Assembly (NCBI GenBank): GCA_910586355.1
Contig: CAJUHJ010000001.1
Span: 1 to 64,000 of the forward strand
Origin: an uncultured Lachnospiraceae bacterium
Lineage (GTDB): Bacteria; Bacillota; Clostridia; Lachnospirales; Lachnospiraceae
Direction: 5' to 3'
Length of the DNA stretch: 64,000 nucleotides
In this document: piece by piece, positions 16,574 through 26,339 of the stretch
Position numbering within the stretch: the first letter of the stretch is position 1
Layout of the letters: every line of letters starts with the position of its first letter
The notes under the pieces: model-generated
Seen by the model: the letters and a program-made list of their open reading frames with translations, nothing else
Told to the model about the DNA's origin: nothing
The model's database searches: none
Translations under genes and position numbers: made by a program

Positions 16574-17839
16574 ATGAGCGATATTGCAATTAAGGTTGAT
16601 AAAGTGAGCAAAGTGTATCACTTGTACGACCGTCAGCGCGACAGGTTAAAAGAAGCGTTGAATTTGACGAAGAAAAAGTGCTATCGGGAGCATTTTGCGC
16701 TGGATCAACTGGATTTTGAAATAAAAAAAGGCGAAACGGTAGGTATTATTGGGACGAATGGTTCCGGGAAATCTACGATTTTAAAAATCATAACAGGAGT
16801 GTTAAACCCAACTGATGGAGAAGTTACGGTAGACGGCCGGATTTCCGCGCTTTTAGAGTTAGGCGCAGGGTTTAATATGGAGTATACGGGGATTGAAAAT
16901 GTATATTTGAATGGCACGATGATTGGTTTTACAAAACAGGAGATAGACTGCCGTTTGAATGATATTTTGGAATTTGCCGATATTGGAGACTTTGTCAATC
17001 AGCCGGTAAAAACTTATTCTTCCGGTATGTTTGTGCGTCTGGCGTTTGCAGTCGCAATTAATATCGATCCGGAAATTTTGATTGTGGATGAAGCGCTTTC
17101 TGTCGGGGATGTTTTTTTTCAATCAAAATGCTATCATAAATTTGAAGAATTTAAGAAAATGGGCAAGACGATTCTCTTTGTCAGCCATGATTTGGGCAGT
17201 ATAACAAAATATTGCGACCGTTCGATTCTTTTAAATAAAGGACATAAGCTGTTTGAGGGAACGCCGAAAGAAGCGGTTGATTTGTATAAGCGTGTGCTGG
17301 TAAATCAGTTAGAGGATAATGAGGAAGAAAATGGGAAAATTGTATGGGAGCATGGAAATGCCGAAAATCTTTGGAGAAAGTCGCTTCCAATTAACCCGGA
17401 AGTCTTAGAATATGGAAGCAAAAAAGCAGAGATTATTGATTTTGCATTTGTAGATGCGAATGGGCGTTACAGCAATGTCATTGAAAAAGGCTCTGAAATG
17501 ACAGTAAAGATGAAGGTGCTGTTCCATGAAGATATTGCAGAGCCGATATTTGCATTTTCTTTTAAAAATTTGCTGGGAATTGAACTGTGCGGAACGAATA
17601 CCATGTTTGAAAAAATAGAAATTACGCCGAAGGTGGCAGGGGATATTCAGGTGGTATCGTTTCGGCAGCAAATGGATTTACAAGGCGGAGAATATTTGTT
17701 GTCATTGGGATGTACCGGATATCCGCATGGAGAATTTACTGTATATCACAGACTGTATGACGTCTGCAGCCTGACGGTTGTATCTACAAAAAACACAGTC
17801 GGGTATTATGATATGAATACAAAAATTACTGTGGAATAG
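16574..17839 (+). CDS. ABC exporter ATPase with C-terminal Wzt-type extension
   Basis: 421 residues. Nucleotide-binding domain 1-245: Walker A GTNGSGKST (about 60), signature YSSGM (about 147), Walker B ILIVDEALSVGD (about 168), SHD switch. Residues about 265-421 form an extra beta-rich domain like the Wzt C-terminal domain, which in Gram-negative exporters of the O8/O9a type recognises the modified chain end of the finished glycan. With the upstream permease it forms one exporter; the next gene is a methyltransferase-kinase, the kind of chain-terminating enzyme such an ATPase would work with. Confidence 0.9.
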   Translation: MSDIAIKVDKVSKVYHLYDRQRDRLKEALNLTKKKCYREHFALDQLDFEIKKGETVGIIGTNGSGKSTILKIITGVLNPTDGEVTVDGRISALLELGAGFNMEYTGIENVYLNGTMIGFTKQEIDCRLNDILEFADIGDFVNQPVKTYSSGMFVRLAFAVAINIDPEILIVDEALSVGDVFFQSKCYHKFEEFKKMGKTILFVSHDLGSITKYCDRSILLNKGHKLFEGTPKEAVDLYKRVLVNQLEDNEEENGKIVWEHGNAENLWRKSLPINPEVLEYGSKKAEIIDFAFVDANGRYSNVIEKGSEMTVKMKVLFHEDIAEPIFAFSFKNLLGIELCGTNTMFEKIEITPKVAGDIQVVSFRQQMDLQGGEYLLSLGCTGYPHGEFTVYHRLYDVCSLTVVSTKNTVGYYDMNTKITVE

Positions 17840-17877
17840 CAGAGAAAAAGCAAACTGGGACAAAAGGAGGTCCTAAG

Positions 17878-19749
17878 ATGGATGTTTTTACAGATTCTTA
17901 TTTGAGGGCAAATATAATTGCCTGGCTTCCAATTAAAAAAAATGATTTTGTATGTTATATCGGCAATGATACGGATACCGCTGCAAAAAAATTAAAAGAA
18001 ATGTCAGACCATGTGACCTGCGTTTCAAAAACAGAGACGCCGCAAAAGGGCAGATATGAATTTCTGGTTTGTCTGGGAATGGCGTCGAAAGAGGAATTGC
18101 AGGTTTATAGCAGTTGTTTGTCTGAGTCGGGGAAGCTTGTTTTGGCTGCGGAAAATGCGTATGGGCTGAAATATCTTGCAGGGGCAAAGGAGACTGGTTC
18201 GGGAGAATATTTTGGCTCCGTTGAAGCATTAAAAGAAGCCGACGGAGTGACAAGAGAAGAGATTATAACACGTTTATCAGATGCAGGTTTTATGTGGCAG
18301 ACATTTTATTATCCATTTCCAGACTATTATTTTGCTATGAGTATCTATTCAGATGATTATCTGCCCAAGCCAGGCGAACTGATTGACCAGATTGGAAATT
18401 TTGACGCAGAACGTCTCGTGCTTTTTGATGAATCAAAAGCAATGGATGCTGTGATTGCAAGAGGCAGGTTTTTTGAATTCTCAAACTCTTATTTGGTGAT
18501 TGCCGGCAGCAAAACTTCTGCTTGCTGTACGAATGAGAGAGGTGAGACAATCTCTTTTGTAAAGTTTTCAAATGACAGGGGAAAGCAGCATAATATCTGC
18601 ACTCTGGTGACAAAGTCAGCAGACAAAAGATTCCATTTGTTAAAAACAGCATACGGCAAAGAAGCATTGCCGCAGATTGAAAAATTAAAGCAGTCGTACC
18701 ATGCGCTAAAAGAACTATATGAAGGTACAAAAATTTCGGTCAACGCATATCGGGAACGGGAATGTGGGATTGAACTGGAATTTTTGAACGGCCATACTTT
18801 AGAAGAAGAGCTGGACTTGCTGTTGGAACAGGGAAAACTAGAAACAGCTTATTTGAAAATGTCTGATGTATTTGAAGTGATACGTTCCTGTAAACATCAA
18901 AAAGAATTTGAGATGACAGAAGAGTTTTGCAGGGTGTTTGGCAATCGAAAACTTCCGTCAGGACTTAAGGCGGCGCCGGTTTGTGATATTGATTTTATTA
19001 TGCCGAACATTTTAGTTGGGGCAGACGGCGGATGGACGCTTATCGACTATGAATGGTCGTTTCAGTTTCCGGTACCGCTTAATTTTATTATCTACCGTAA
19101 TATTCGTTATTATGCGGATACGACCGCGGCAAGAAGAGTTTTAAATCCGCAGGCGCTGTATGAAAAAGCAAAAATTTCAGCGCAGGAAATCGTGGAATAT
19201 GCAGCAATGGAAGAGGCGTTTCAGGCATATGTTTTGGATGGGCATACGCCGCTCAGACAGTTGTACCGGGAACAGGGAAAACCGGCATACCATGTCAGCA
19301 GTGTGCTTCACGTCATAGATGATATGGAACGCAGGCGTGCGCTTATGGTTTACTTTGACCGCGGCGGCGGATTTAGTGAAAAGGATACGGAGACTTATCA
19401 TAGTAAAGCAATGGACGGTACGTATCATTTGGAAATTCCCGTTGGCGCAGAAGTTAAGAAACTGCGGATTGATCCCGGAAGCCAGGCATGTACGGTAGAT
19501 ATTGAAAGAATGTCATGGAAAGGCAGCCGGAATACCGTGTTAAATTTTATCAGCAATGGGCATAAAATGTCCGGCAGTATATATCTGTTTGATACAGAAG
19601 ATCCCAATATATTATTGGAAAACTTACCGCAAAAAGATAAAACGCTGCTGTTGGATTTACGGATAGATTCTATGAGCCTTTCGGCTGCAGAATGGATAGC
19701 CCCAAAGATTGATACAAAATATAAACTGAAAAAAATGCTGAAGAAATAG
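17878..19749 (+). CDS. Methyltransferase-like plus kinase-like protein with C-terminal beta module (WbdD-like layout)
   Basis: 623 residues, three regions. (1) About 1-200: class I methyltransferase-like; the segment ENAYGLKYLAG and the later YYPFPDYYF match a methyltransferase family of polysaccharide clusters, but motif I reads VCYIGNDTD and lacks the usual glycine pattern, so SAM binding is doubtful. (2) About 210-420: APH/protein-kinase-like; Asp372 and Asn377 in CDIDFIMPNIL fit the catalytic-loop DxxxxN, and Asp390 in LIDYEW fits the metal-binding Asp. (3) About 487-600: a module starting YFDRGGGFS and containing LRIDP, also present in the GT at 48367-49914. In E. coli O9a, WbdD (methyltransferase plus kinase) caps the chain so Wzt can recognise it; position just after a Wzt-like ATPase suggests the same job here. 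Function is inferred. Confidence 0.7.
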   Translation: MDVFTDSYLRANIIAWLPIKKNDFVCYIGNDTDTAAKKLKEMSDHVTCVSKTETPQKGRYEFLVCLGMASKEELQVYSSCLSESGKLVLAAENAYGLKYLAGAKETGSGEYFGSVEALKEADGVTREEIITRLSDAGFMWQTFYYPFPDYYFAMSIYSDDYLPKPGELIDQIGNFDAERLVLFDESKAMDAVIARGRFFEFSNSYLVIAGSKTSACCTNERGETISFVKFSNDRGKQHNICTLVTKSADKRFHLLKTAYGKEALPQIEKLKQSYHALKELYEGTKISVNAYRERECGIELEFLNGHTLEEELDLLLEQGKLETAYLKMSDVFEVIRSCKHQKEFEMTEEFCRVFGNRKLPSGLKAAPVCDIDFIMPNILVGADGGWTLIDYEWSFQFPVPLNFIIYRNIRYYADTTAARRVLNPQALYEKAKISAQEIVEYAAMEEAFQAYVLDGHTPLRQLYREQGKPAYHVSSVLHVIDDMERRRALMVYFDRGGGFSEKDTETYHSKAMDGTYHLEIPVGAEVKKLRIDPGSQACTVDIERMSWKGSRNTVLNFISNGHKMSGSIYLFDTEDPNILLENLPQKDKTLLLDLRIDSMSLSAAEWIAPKIDTKYKLKKMLKK

Positions 19750-19759
19750 AGAGGTTTCT

Positions 19760-21130
19760 ATGAGAATATCATCATCATTAAAAACAAAGCGTATGATAAT
19801 GTTCTGGTCGAAAATGTTTATTGTGCTTCTGCAGACAGGGATGTATGGATGGCTTTGGTTTCATCATTATAAAGACATGATGCCGGTGGAATACTGGAGG
19901 CGGGGGAACTGGGTCATTATTGCACTGTACGCATTGTTTATTATGGTATTTTCCAGAGCGTTCGGCGCGTTAAAAGTAGGTTATTTAAAAACATGGGATA
20001 TTATGTATTCCCAGTTTTTAACTATTTTGTGCGTCAATGGAGTGACATATCTGCAGTTATCCCTAATCAATGGTGACTGGAAATTTTTAGAGAACAGCAA
20101 AGAGATGTTTCTATTATGTTTCTTAGATATTATCCTTGTGTTGCTGTGGGCGATTTTTATGCGATGGATATATGCTTTTATTTATCCGCCGCATGAGATG
20201 CTGCTGATTTATGGAGATATTAGCCCGGATTCGATTATCCGGAAACTGGAATCCAGAAAAGATAAATATCATGTAAAAGATAAAGTCGCCCTGAGCGCCG
20301 GCATTGAGACAGTATATGAGAGAATCCGGCAGTATGATGCGGTTTTAATTGGCGATATTCCAGTGCAGGACAGAAATCAGTTTATAAAGTATTGTTTTGA
20401 ACAGGACATTCGGTGCTATGGGATACCCAAGATTTCAGATATAATGATTCGGAATTCAGAAAGTATTGATTTGTTTGACTCACCGCTGCTTTTGTTTCGC
20501 AATAATGGGCTGACTTACCGGCAGATGTTTGTGAAGCGGGCGATGGATATTGCAATTTCGCTGGCCGGGATTCTTATCTCTTCTCCGGTAATGCTTTTGA
20601 TTGCAGCTTTTGTAAAGTGGTACGATCATGGCCCTGTATTTTACCGGCAGAAACGGCTGACAAAAGACGGGCAGGAATTTGAAATTTTAAAATTTCGGAG
20701 TATGGTAGTAAATTCAGAAAAACACGGCGCCCGTCTTGCAAAGAAAAATGACAGCCGGATTACTCCAATCGGAAGGGTGATACGGCGGCTTCATTTTGAT
20801 GAACTGCCACAGTTATTCAATATATTAAAAGGGGATATGGCGTTTGTAGGCCCAAGGCCGGAACGGAGGGAAATTACGGATGAATATGCAAAAGCAATTC
20901 CAGAGTTTCCTTACAGGCTGAAAGTAAAAGCAGGTCTCACCGGTTATGCACAAGTCTATGGGCAGTATAATACGGTTCCTTACGACAAGCTGAAAATGGA
21001 CTTAACGTATATTACCAGTTATTCGGTCTGGCTTGATATTAAATTGATTATCCTAACGGTAAAAATATTATTCCAGAAAGAAAAATCAGAAGGAGTAAAG
21101 GATACGCAGAAAACCGCACTGAAAAAATAG
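19760..21130 (+). CDS. Polyprenyl-phosphate sugar-1-phosphate transferase (long form)
   Basis: 456 residues: about four N-terminal membrane helices (15-140), a Rossmann-like middle, another helix near 258, then the bacterial sugar transferase domain with GPVFYRQKRL, EILKFRSM, LHFDELPQLFNILKGDM, FVGPRPER and AGLTGYAQV. It starts glycan synthesis by putting a sugar-1-phosphate on undecaprenyl phosphate (CpsE/WbaP/WcaJ type). The substrate sugar is not evident. A second, short initiating transferase lies at 37646-38284, which suggests two separate glycans. Confidence 0.9.
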   Translation: MRISSSLKTKRMIMFWSKMFIVLLQTGMYGWLWFHHYKDMMPVEYWRRGNWVIIALYALFIMVFSRAFGALKVGYLKTWDIMYSQFLTILCVNGVTYLQLSLINGDWKFLENSKEMFLLCFLDIILVLLWAIFMRWIYAFIYPPHEMLLIYGDISPDSIIRKLESRKDKYHVKDKVALSAGIETVYERIRQYDAVLIGDIPVQDRNQFIKYCFEQDIRCYGIPKISDIMIRNSESIDLFDSPLLLFRNNGLTYRQMFVKRAMDIAISLAGILISSPVMLLIAAFVKWYDHGPVFYRQKRLTKDGQEFEILKFRSMVVNSEKHGARLAKKNDSRITPIGRVIRRLHFDELPQLFNILKGDMAFVGPRPERREITDEYAKAIPEFPYRLKVKAGLTGYAQVYGQYNTVPYDKLKMDLTYITSYSVWLDIKLIILTVKILFQKEKSEGVKDTQKTALKK

Positions 21131-21144
21131 AAAAGAGGAAAGAT

Positions 21145-21891
21145 ATGATTTCTGTTATTATTCCGGCTTATAATTGCGCACAATATATAGAGCAGGCGGT
21201 AAATTCGGCATTGCAGCAGACAATTGAAGAAGAGGTAGAAGTTATCATTATTGATGATGCTTCCACCGACCATACGAAGGAAACAGCCGGAAAGATAGCT
21301 GTGAAACATTCGAACCGAAGCCTTATATATCACCAATGTGAAGAAAACGTTGGCGTGGCAGAGGCGAGGAATATAGGAATCCGTATGGCGCGGGGAGAAT
21401 TACTTGCTTTTTTGGATGCGGATGACTGGTGGGAAAAGGACAAGCTGGGAAAACAGGCGAAATTGCTTCGGGAAACAGACGCGCACCTCGTCTATTCCGG
21501 CAGGGAGCTTATGTATCCGCAAGGCCATTCGTCGGGGAAAATAGTAGCTGTACCAGAAATGACGACATATCGGGATTTGCTGCGCACAAACTGTATTCCC
21601 TGTTCCTCAGCGCTGATGAAAACAAAGACAGCAAGAGAATTTTATATGTGCCATGACGAGCTGCACGAAGATTATATTTTCTGGCTGCGAATCTTAAAAA
21701 AATATGGAAAAGCTTACGGTATCAATGAACCGCTGCTAAAGTCAAGATTATCTGACGGAGGGAAATCCAGAAATAAATTCAAATCAGCCAAAATGCACTA
21801 TGGAGTTTATAAATATATGGGGATTCCGGCATGGAAATCTGTCTGGCTTTTTTTCTGCTATGCAGTTAATGGCGTCAGGAAATACCGATAA
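21145..21891 (+). CDS. GT2 glycosyltransferase
   Basis: 248 residues. ISVIIPAYNCAQYIEQAV, IDDASTDHT and the metal-binding LAFLDADDWWEKDK define the GT-A domain; the C-terminus is short and basic. AAGAGGAAAGAT precedes the ATG. It directly follows the initiating transferase, so it may add the second sugar. It is the last gene before the promoter of the second ABC exporter. Confidence 0.86.
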   Translation: MISVIIPAYNCAQYIEQAVNSALQQTIEEEVEVIIIDDASTDHTKETAGKIAVKHSNRSLIYHQCEENVGVAEARNIGIRMARGELLAFLDADDWWEKDKLGKQAKLLRETDAHLVYSGRELMYPQGHSSGKIVAVPEMTTYRDLLRTNCIPCSSALMKTKTAREFYMCHDELHEDYIFWLRILKKYGKAYGINEPLLKSRLSDGGKSRNKFKSAKMHYGVYKYMGIPAWKSVWLFFCYAVNGVRKYR

Positions 21892-21934
21892 ATGTGGATA
21901 ATATTGAAAAATAGTAGAAAAATGGTAAAATATG

Positions 21935-21943
21935 TGATATACT
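21935..21943 (+). promoter_or_regulatory. Extended -10 promoter for the second ABC exporter
   Basis: TG-A-TATACT, an extended -10 element, ends 34 bp before the permease ATG. The matching -35 region (TAGAAA, 21915-21920) is poor, as is common when the TGn extension is present. Confidence 0.5.
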
Positions 21944-21977
21944 CTTTCAGATTTGAGGTTCAAACGGAGGAAAGTGA

Positions 21978-22769
21978 ATGAAAAGATTTTGGAGCGATTT
22001 AAAAAAGCACAATGGATATGCGCTGTACGCAGCGAAAGCAGAATTGAAAGCAGAAGTAGCCAGTTCCTATTTGAATTGGATCTGGTGGGTGCTTGAGCCG
22101 CTCTGCTTTATGATTATTTATTCTATTGTGTTTGGTTACATTTTTAATGCAAGAGAACAATATTTTTCAGTATTTATTTTTATCGGTATTACTGCATGGG
22201 ATTTTTTCAGCAGAAATTTGCGCAACAGCGTCCGTATGGTGAAAAAAAATAAAGCGATTGTATCAAAAGTATATATTCCTAAGTTTATACTGGTGTTATC
22301 GAAGATGTACGTCAATGGGTTTAAGATGCTGATTTCTTTTGCTATTATTATAATCATGCTGGTTGTTTACAGGGTTCCCATTACAATAAACATTGTGCTT
22401 GTCATACCTTTATTGGCGATACTGTGGGTGTTGTCATTTGGATTGATGTGTATACTGCTCCATTTTGGCGTTTTTATTGATGATTTGTCTAATATTATAA
22501 ATCTTCTTTTAAAATTTGTTTTTTATATGACGGGTATCTTTTATAATATCGAAACGCGTATTGGTAAGAAAAATCCTATGCTTGGCAGTTTGGTCGGCGA
22601 GTGGAATCCGATGGCGTATTTGATTATCAGTTTTAGAAAAGTAATTTTGTATGGGGAGACGCCCAAACTGATATTAATTGCAGTATGGTTTGCGATTTCC
22701 TGTCTGATTTCCATATATGGCGTCCATTTAATTTATAAAAATGAAAATAGTTATGTGAAGGTGATTTGA
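21978..22769 (+). CDS. ABC-2 polysaccharide/teichoic-acid exporter permease (TagG-like)
   Basis: 263 residues with six helices. The NH2-terminal ELKAEVASSYLNWIWWVLEP and the WNPMAYLI motif place it in the Wzm/TagG permease family. It differs from the two other permeases of the window, which are closer to each other. It is followed, with a TGATG overlap, by its ATPase and then by a CDP-glycerol glycerophosphotransferase-like gene, which suggests a teichoic-acid-like substrate. Confidence 0.87.
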   Translation: MKRFWSDLKKHNGYALYAAKAELKAEVASSYLNWIWWVLEPLCFMIIYSIVFGYIFNAREQYFSVFIFIGITAWDFFSRNLRNSVRMVKKNKAIVSKVYIPKFILVLSKMYVNGFKMLISFAIIIIMLVVYRVPITINIVLVIPLLAILWVLSFGLMCILLHFGVFIDDLSNIINLLLKFVFYMTGIFYNIETRIGKKNPMLGSLVGEWNPMAYLIISFRKVILYGETPKLILIAVWFAISCLISIYGVHLIYKNENSYVKVI

Positions 22770-23503
22770 TGAGTGAAAAGGCAAGTGCAATCAGTGTAAG
22801 GAACGTAAGTATTACGTATAAGTGGATTAAGGCGTATTCCATAAAGAAAAACTTACTGCGTTTGAAAAAAGCAGATAATCAGATTGTGGAAGCTGTGAAA
22901 AATGTTTCTTTTGAAGTTCCGGAGGGGTCCATTTTAGGTATTATAGGAAAAAATGGAAGCGGAAAATCCACAATTTTAAAAGCGCTGGCGGGGATTTTTT
23001 CAGCAGATGAAGGTGAGATTGACCTTCATGGACATTCCGTATCTTTATTGGCGATCGGCGTAGGATTCCAAAAAGAGCTGACAGGACGTGAAAATATTTT
23101 ATTATGCGGAATGCTGCTTGGATTTAGTGAAGATTATGTCAGGGAAAAAATGCCTGAAATTATTAAATTTGCAGAAATCGGAAAATTTATCGATATGCCT
23201 GTACGGACGTATTCAAGCGGTATGTATTCGAAACTTGCATTTTCCATTACTGCAATTTTGGAAACCGATATAATGTTAGTGGATGAAGTTTTGAGCGTTG
23301 GAGATCATAAATTTAAGAAAAAAAGTTTTAAGAAAATGCAGGAATTGATTAGCGACAGTCATAGGACGGTAGTAATTGTGTCCCATAGTATTCCTTCTTT
23401 GCGAAGCCTGTGCCAGAATGTGATTTGGATGCATGACGGCGAGATTAAAAGAATGGGTGAAGCGAATGAAGTGCTGGATGAATACACAGAATTTATGAAT
23501 TAA
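22769..23503 (+). CDS. ABC exporter ATPase (TagH/Wzt-like, no C-terminal domain)
   Basis: 244 residues, nucleotide-binding domain only: Walker A GKNGSGKST, signature YSSGMYSKLAF, Walker B IMLVDEVLSVGD and a SHS switch. Unlike the ATPases at 16574 and 47035 it has no extra carbohydrate-recognition domain, so it probably does not need a capped chain end. The start ATG overlaps the permease stop by one base (TGATG) behind AAGGTGA. Confidence 0.9.
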   Translation: MSEKASAISVRNVSITYKWIKAYSIKKNLLRLKKADNQIVEAVKNVSFEVPEGSILGIIGKNGSGKSTILKALAGIFSADEGEIDLHGHSVSLLAIGVGFQKELTGRENILLCGMLLGFSEDYVREKMPEIIKFAEIGKFIDMPVRTYSSGMYSKLAFSITAILETDIMLVDEVLSVGDHKFKKKSFKKMQELISDSHRTVVIVSHSIPSLRSLCQNVIWMHDGEIKRMGEANEVLDEYTEFMN

Positions 23504-23533
23504 AATTCGGATTCCTATGAGGGAGGAATTCTT

Positions 23534-24730
23534 TTGAAAAGATTTTTAAAAAAGCTTGGGCAGGTAAATATTCGGGACGTCGGACATTTGTTTTTATTTC
23601 TTCTAGCCATTCTTCCGGCGAAGAGGCTTAGAAAAAAACGTCCGCATCTGTGGCTTGTCTGCGAGTATGGGCAGGAAGCCAGAGATAATGGATACTGGTT
23701 TTACCGGCATGTCAGGCAAACCCATAAAGAGCAGGATATTGTTTATGCAATTGAAAAAAATGCACTGGATGAAAAAAAAGTAGTGCATCTTGGAGAAACG
23801 ATTCCTTACGGCAGTTTTACGCATTGGGTATATTATCTGGCGGCAGAGGCCAATATTAGTTCTCATAAAGGAGGAAAGCCCAATGCGGCGGTTTGCTATT
23901 TACTGGAAGTATACGGAATTTTGAAAAATAAACGTGTGTTTTTACAACATGGGATTATAAAAGATATGGCGGAAATGTTTTTTTATCCAAATACAAAAAT
24001 GCGTTTGTTTATCTGCGGAGCAAAACCGGAATATGATTATGTGTCTGAAAATTTCGGCTATCCAAAAGGGTATGTGAAATATACGGGGTTGGCCCGGTTT
24101 GACCGTCTGCTTGTACCGCATAAAGTAAAAAAACAGGTTCTTATCGCGCCCACCTGGAGACGCTGGCTGTACCGTACATCCAGCGATCCATATGAGAATG
24201 TGAGTCATGGTTTTGACAGCAGCGAATATGTAAAAACATATTGCGAGCTTTTAAAAGATTTACGATTAGAGCAAATATTAGAAGAAAATGGTTACGAACT
24301 CGTGTTTTTCCCACATCGGAATATGACGTCTTTGTTTGAAAAAGAAATAGAAACCGGAAATCATATTTATATAGAAAATTGGAAAACGAAAGATTTGCAG
24401 GAGCTTTTAATGGAATCTGCCTGTATGATTACTGATTATTCCAGTATTGCTATGGATTTTGCCTATATGAATAAGCCGTTGGTTTATTATCAGTTTGATG
24501 AAAAGCAATTTCGCAGCGAACATTTTGAAGAAGGATATTTTCAGTATGAAAGAGATGGATTTGGCCCGGTAGTAAGGACGAAGGAAGAATTGCTAAAATA
24601 TTTGGAACAGATGTTAAAACAGCCGCAGTCAGTGTTGGAATCTTATCAAAAGAATATAGAAGCGTTTTTCCCATCAAGGGATACAAATAATTGTGAGAGA
24701 ATTTTTGAAGCGGTAAAAGAAGTGGTGTGA
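23534..24730 (+). CDS. CDP-glycerol glycerophosphotransferase family protein (TagB/TagF-like)
   Basis: 398 residues starting at TTG behind AGGGAGGAA. Family motifs: FLQHGIIKDM, IAPTWRRWLY, ITDYSSIAMDFAYMNKPLVY and the FEEGYF/GPVV end region. These enzymes transfer polyol phosphate from a CDP donor onto a lipid-linked acceptor or growing teichoic-acid chain. It follows the TagGH-like exporter by 30 bp. The donor could be CDP-glycerol or another CDP-polyol. Confidence 0.88.
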   Translation: MKRFLKKLGQVNIRDVGHLFLFLLAILPAKRLRKKRPHLWLVCEYGQEARDNGYWFYRHVRQTHKEQDIVYAIEKNALDEKKVVHLGETIPYGSFTHWVYYLAAEANISSHKGGKPNAAVCYLLEVYGILKNKRVFLQHGIIKDMAEMFFYPNTKMRLFICGAKPEYDYVSENFGYPKGYVKYTGLARFDRLLVPHKVKKQVLIAPTWRRWLYRTSSDPYENVSHGFDSSEYVKTYCELLKDLRLEQILEENGYELVFFPHRNMTSLFEKEIETGNHIYIENWKTKDLQELLMESACMITDYSSIAMDFAYMNKPLVYYQFDEKQFRSEHFEEGYFQYERDGFGPVVRTKEELLKYLEQMLKQPQSVLESYQKNIEAFFPSRDTNNCERIFEAVKEVV

Positions 24731-24743
24731 AACGTGTGAATGC

Positions 24744-24772
24744 TTGACAAGGAAAAAGGCGGTTGCTATACT
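24744..24772 (+). promoter_or_regulatory. Near-consensus sigma-A promoter for licD and downstream genes
   Basis: TTGACA (24744-24749), a 17-bp spacer, TATACT (24767-24772) and a TGC extension just before the -10 box. The first codon of licD is 42 bp downstream behind AAAGGAGAAA. By sequence this is the strongest promoter in the window. Confidence 0.85.
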
Positions 24773-24814
24773 TGACACAGACTGCAAAGAAATAATATTT
24801 TAAAGGAGAAACAA

Positions 24815-25591
24815 TTGAAAGAATATTCGACAAAAGCAGTTCAGGCAGAAGCGTTAAAGATTTTAATTGATTTTGCGGCTTTTTGTGATGCGAACGGATT
24901 AAAATATTATTTGGCAGGCGGTACTATGCTTGGGGCCGTCAGGCATCATGGGTTTATTCCCTGGGATGATGATATAGATGTTTTGATGCCAAGGCCTGAT
25001 TATGAAACGTTTATTTCCATTACGAAGGGAAAACTTTATGATAAGTATCTCGTGTATCACGATGATACGTTTCCGAGTAACATGAGTCCGTTTTTGAAGG
25101 TTATGAACCCTGAATTTATCGTATATGAAAGGGTATATAAAAAAGAAGAGGCAGTATGGATTGATGTGTTTCCCATTGACGGTATGCCGGATACATTAAG
25201 AGAACAGAAAAAACATGCGAAGAAGATTGCAATGTATGATTACCTGTTATGGCAATCTAAGTCCATAGAGCAGATTACGGGAAACGAATTTAAGATGTTT
25301 ATAAAAAAAGTTTGTTTTTTTCCATTGATTTTAATTGGAAGCAGCTGGTTTGTAAATAAAATTACGAAAATTGCGAAAAAATATAACTATCAGGATTGTA
25401 AGATTATTGGAAGCGCAGTTGGGAAATATGGCGCGCGCGAGTGTATCCCAAAAGATGTATTTGAGCCAAGAATCCGTATGTCTTTTGAACAGCAGGAGTT
25501 TTATGTGTCTGCTGGGTATGATACGTATTTGACTAATTTATACGGCAACTATATGGAGATGCCCAAAAAACGAAAAATACATTTGAGATAG
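24815..25591 (+). CDS. LicD-family phosphotransferase
   Basis: 258 residues from TTG behind AAAGGAG. The LicD signature is complete: YYLAGGTMLGAVRHHGFIPW, then DDDIDVLMPR (about 52-61) with the metal-binding aspartates. LicD enzymes are nucleotidyltransferase-fold proteins that attach phosphocholine or other phospho-groups to glycans. It opens an operon with a cytidylyltransferase, an SDR and a TagF-like enzyme, so it may move a CDP-activated alcohol. The choline genes licA and licC are absent from the window. Confidence 0.88.
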   Translation: MKEYSTKAVQAEALKILIDFAAFCDANGLKYYLAGGTMLGAVRHHGFIPWDDDIDVLMPRPDYETFISITKGKLYDKYLVYHDDTFPSNMSPFLKVMNPEFIVYERVYKKEEAVWIDVFPIDGMPDTLREQKKHAKKIAMYDYLLWQSKSIEQITGNEFKMFIKKVCFFPLILIGSSWFVNKITKIAKKYNYQDCKIIGSAVGKYGARECIPKDVFEPRIRMSFEQQEFYVSAGYDTYLTNLYGNYMEMPKKRKIHLR

Positions 25592-25625
25592 AGAAAATCT
25601 TTCAGATATAAGGAGGAATGGCAAT

Positions 25626-26327
25626 ATGAATATTGCATTATTAACTGCAGGCGGCACAGGAACCCGTATGAACAATAATATTCCAAAACAATTTTTAAAT
25701 ATCGAGGATAAACCGCTTATCGTATATACGATGGAAAAATTTCAGAAACATCCTGGAATTGATGCGATTGTGGTAGTCTGTTTAGAGGGCTGGCTGGAGA
25801 TTTTAAAAGCTTACGCAAAACAGTTTGGAATTACAAAGTTAAGATGGACAGTTGTAGGCGGTGCAAATGGACAAGAATCTATTCATAATGGTTTGATGGA
25901 GATTGCAAAAGAATGCAGTGAAGACGATTTGGTTTTAGTACATGACGGAAATCGTGCGTTAGTTTCCCATGACATAATTTCAGATTCTATCAGTACGTGC
26001 CGGGCAAAGGGCTCTGCTGTTGCGGCAATTCCATGTACAGAGGCAATTTTCCGCTGTGAAGATGAAGAAAATTTACAGTCTACCATATCAATTCCAAGAG
26101 AGTCGGTTGTCAGGACGCAGACGCCGCATACGTATCCGGTTGGAAAGCTGTTGTGGGCGCACAGGGAAGCGAAAAAGCGCGGGATTACAAATACCGCGGC
26201 ATCCTGCGTATTAATGCAGCAGCTTGGTGAGACGATTTATTTTGCATCAGGTTCTGAGAAAAATATTAAAATTACAACAAACGATGATATGCAGATTTTT
26301 AAAGCGCTGCTTCACGTAGAAAATTAA
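25626..26327 (+). CDS. IspD/TarI-family cytidylyltransferase
   Basis: 233 residues. LLTAGGTGTRMNN, NIPKQFL and the VHDGNRALVS region mark the IspD/TarI family that makes CDP-polyols from CTP. Between licD and a TagF-like gene, a TarI-like role (CDP-ribitol or similar) is more likely than IspD of isoprenoid synthesis. In H. influenzae Bcs1 the cytidylyltransferase is fused to an SDR; here an SDR follows as a separate gene after 12 bp. Substrate not proven. Confidence 0.82.
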   Translation: MNIALLTAGGTGTRMNNNIPKQFLNIEDKPLIVYTMEKFQKHPGIDAIVVVCLEGWLEILKAYAKQFGITKLRWTVVGGANGQESIHNGLMEIAKECSEDDLVLVHDGNRALVSHDIISDSISTCRAKGSAVAAIPCTEAIFRCEDEENLQSTISIPRESVVRTQTPHTYPVGKLLWAHREAKKRGITNTAASCVLMQQLGETIYFASGSEKNIKITTNDDMQIFKALLHVEN

Positions 26328-26339
26328 AATGGAGGATAT

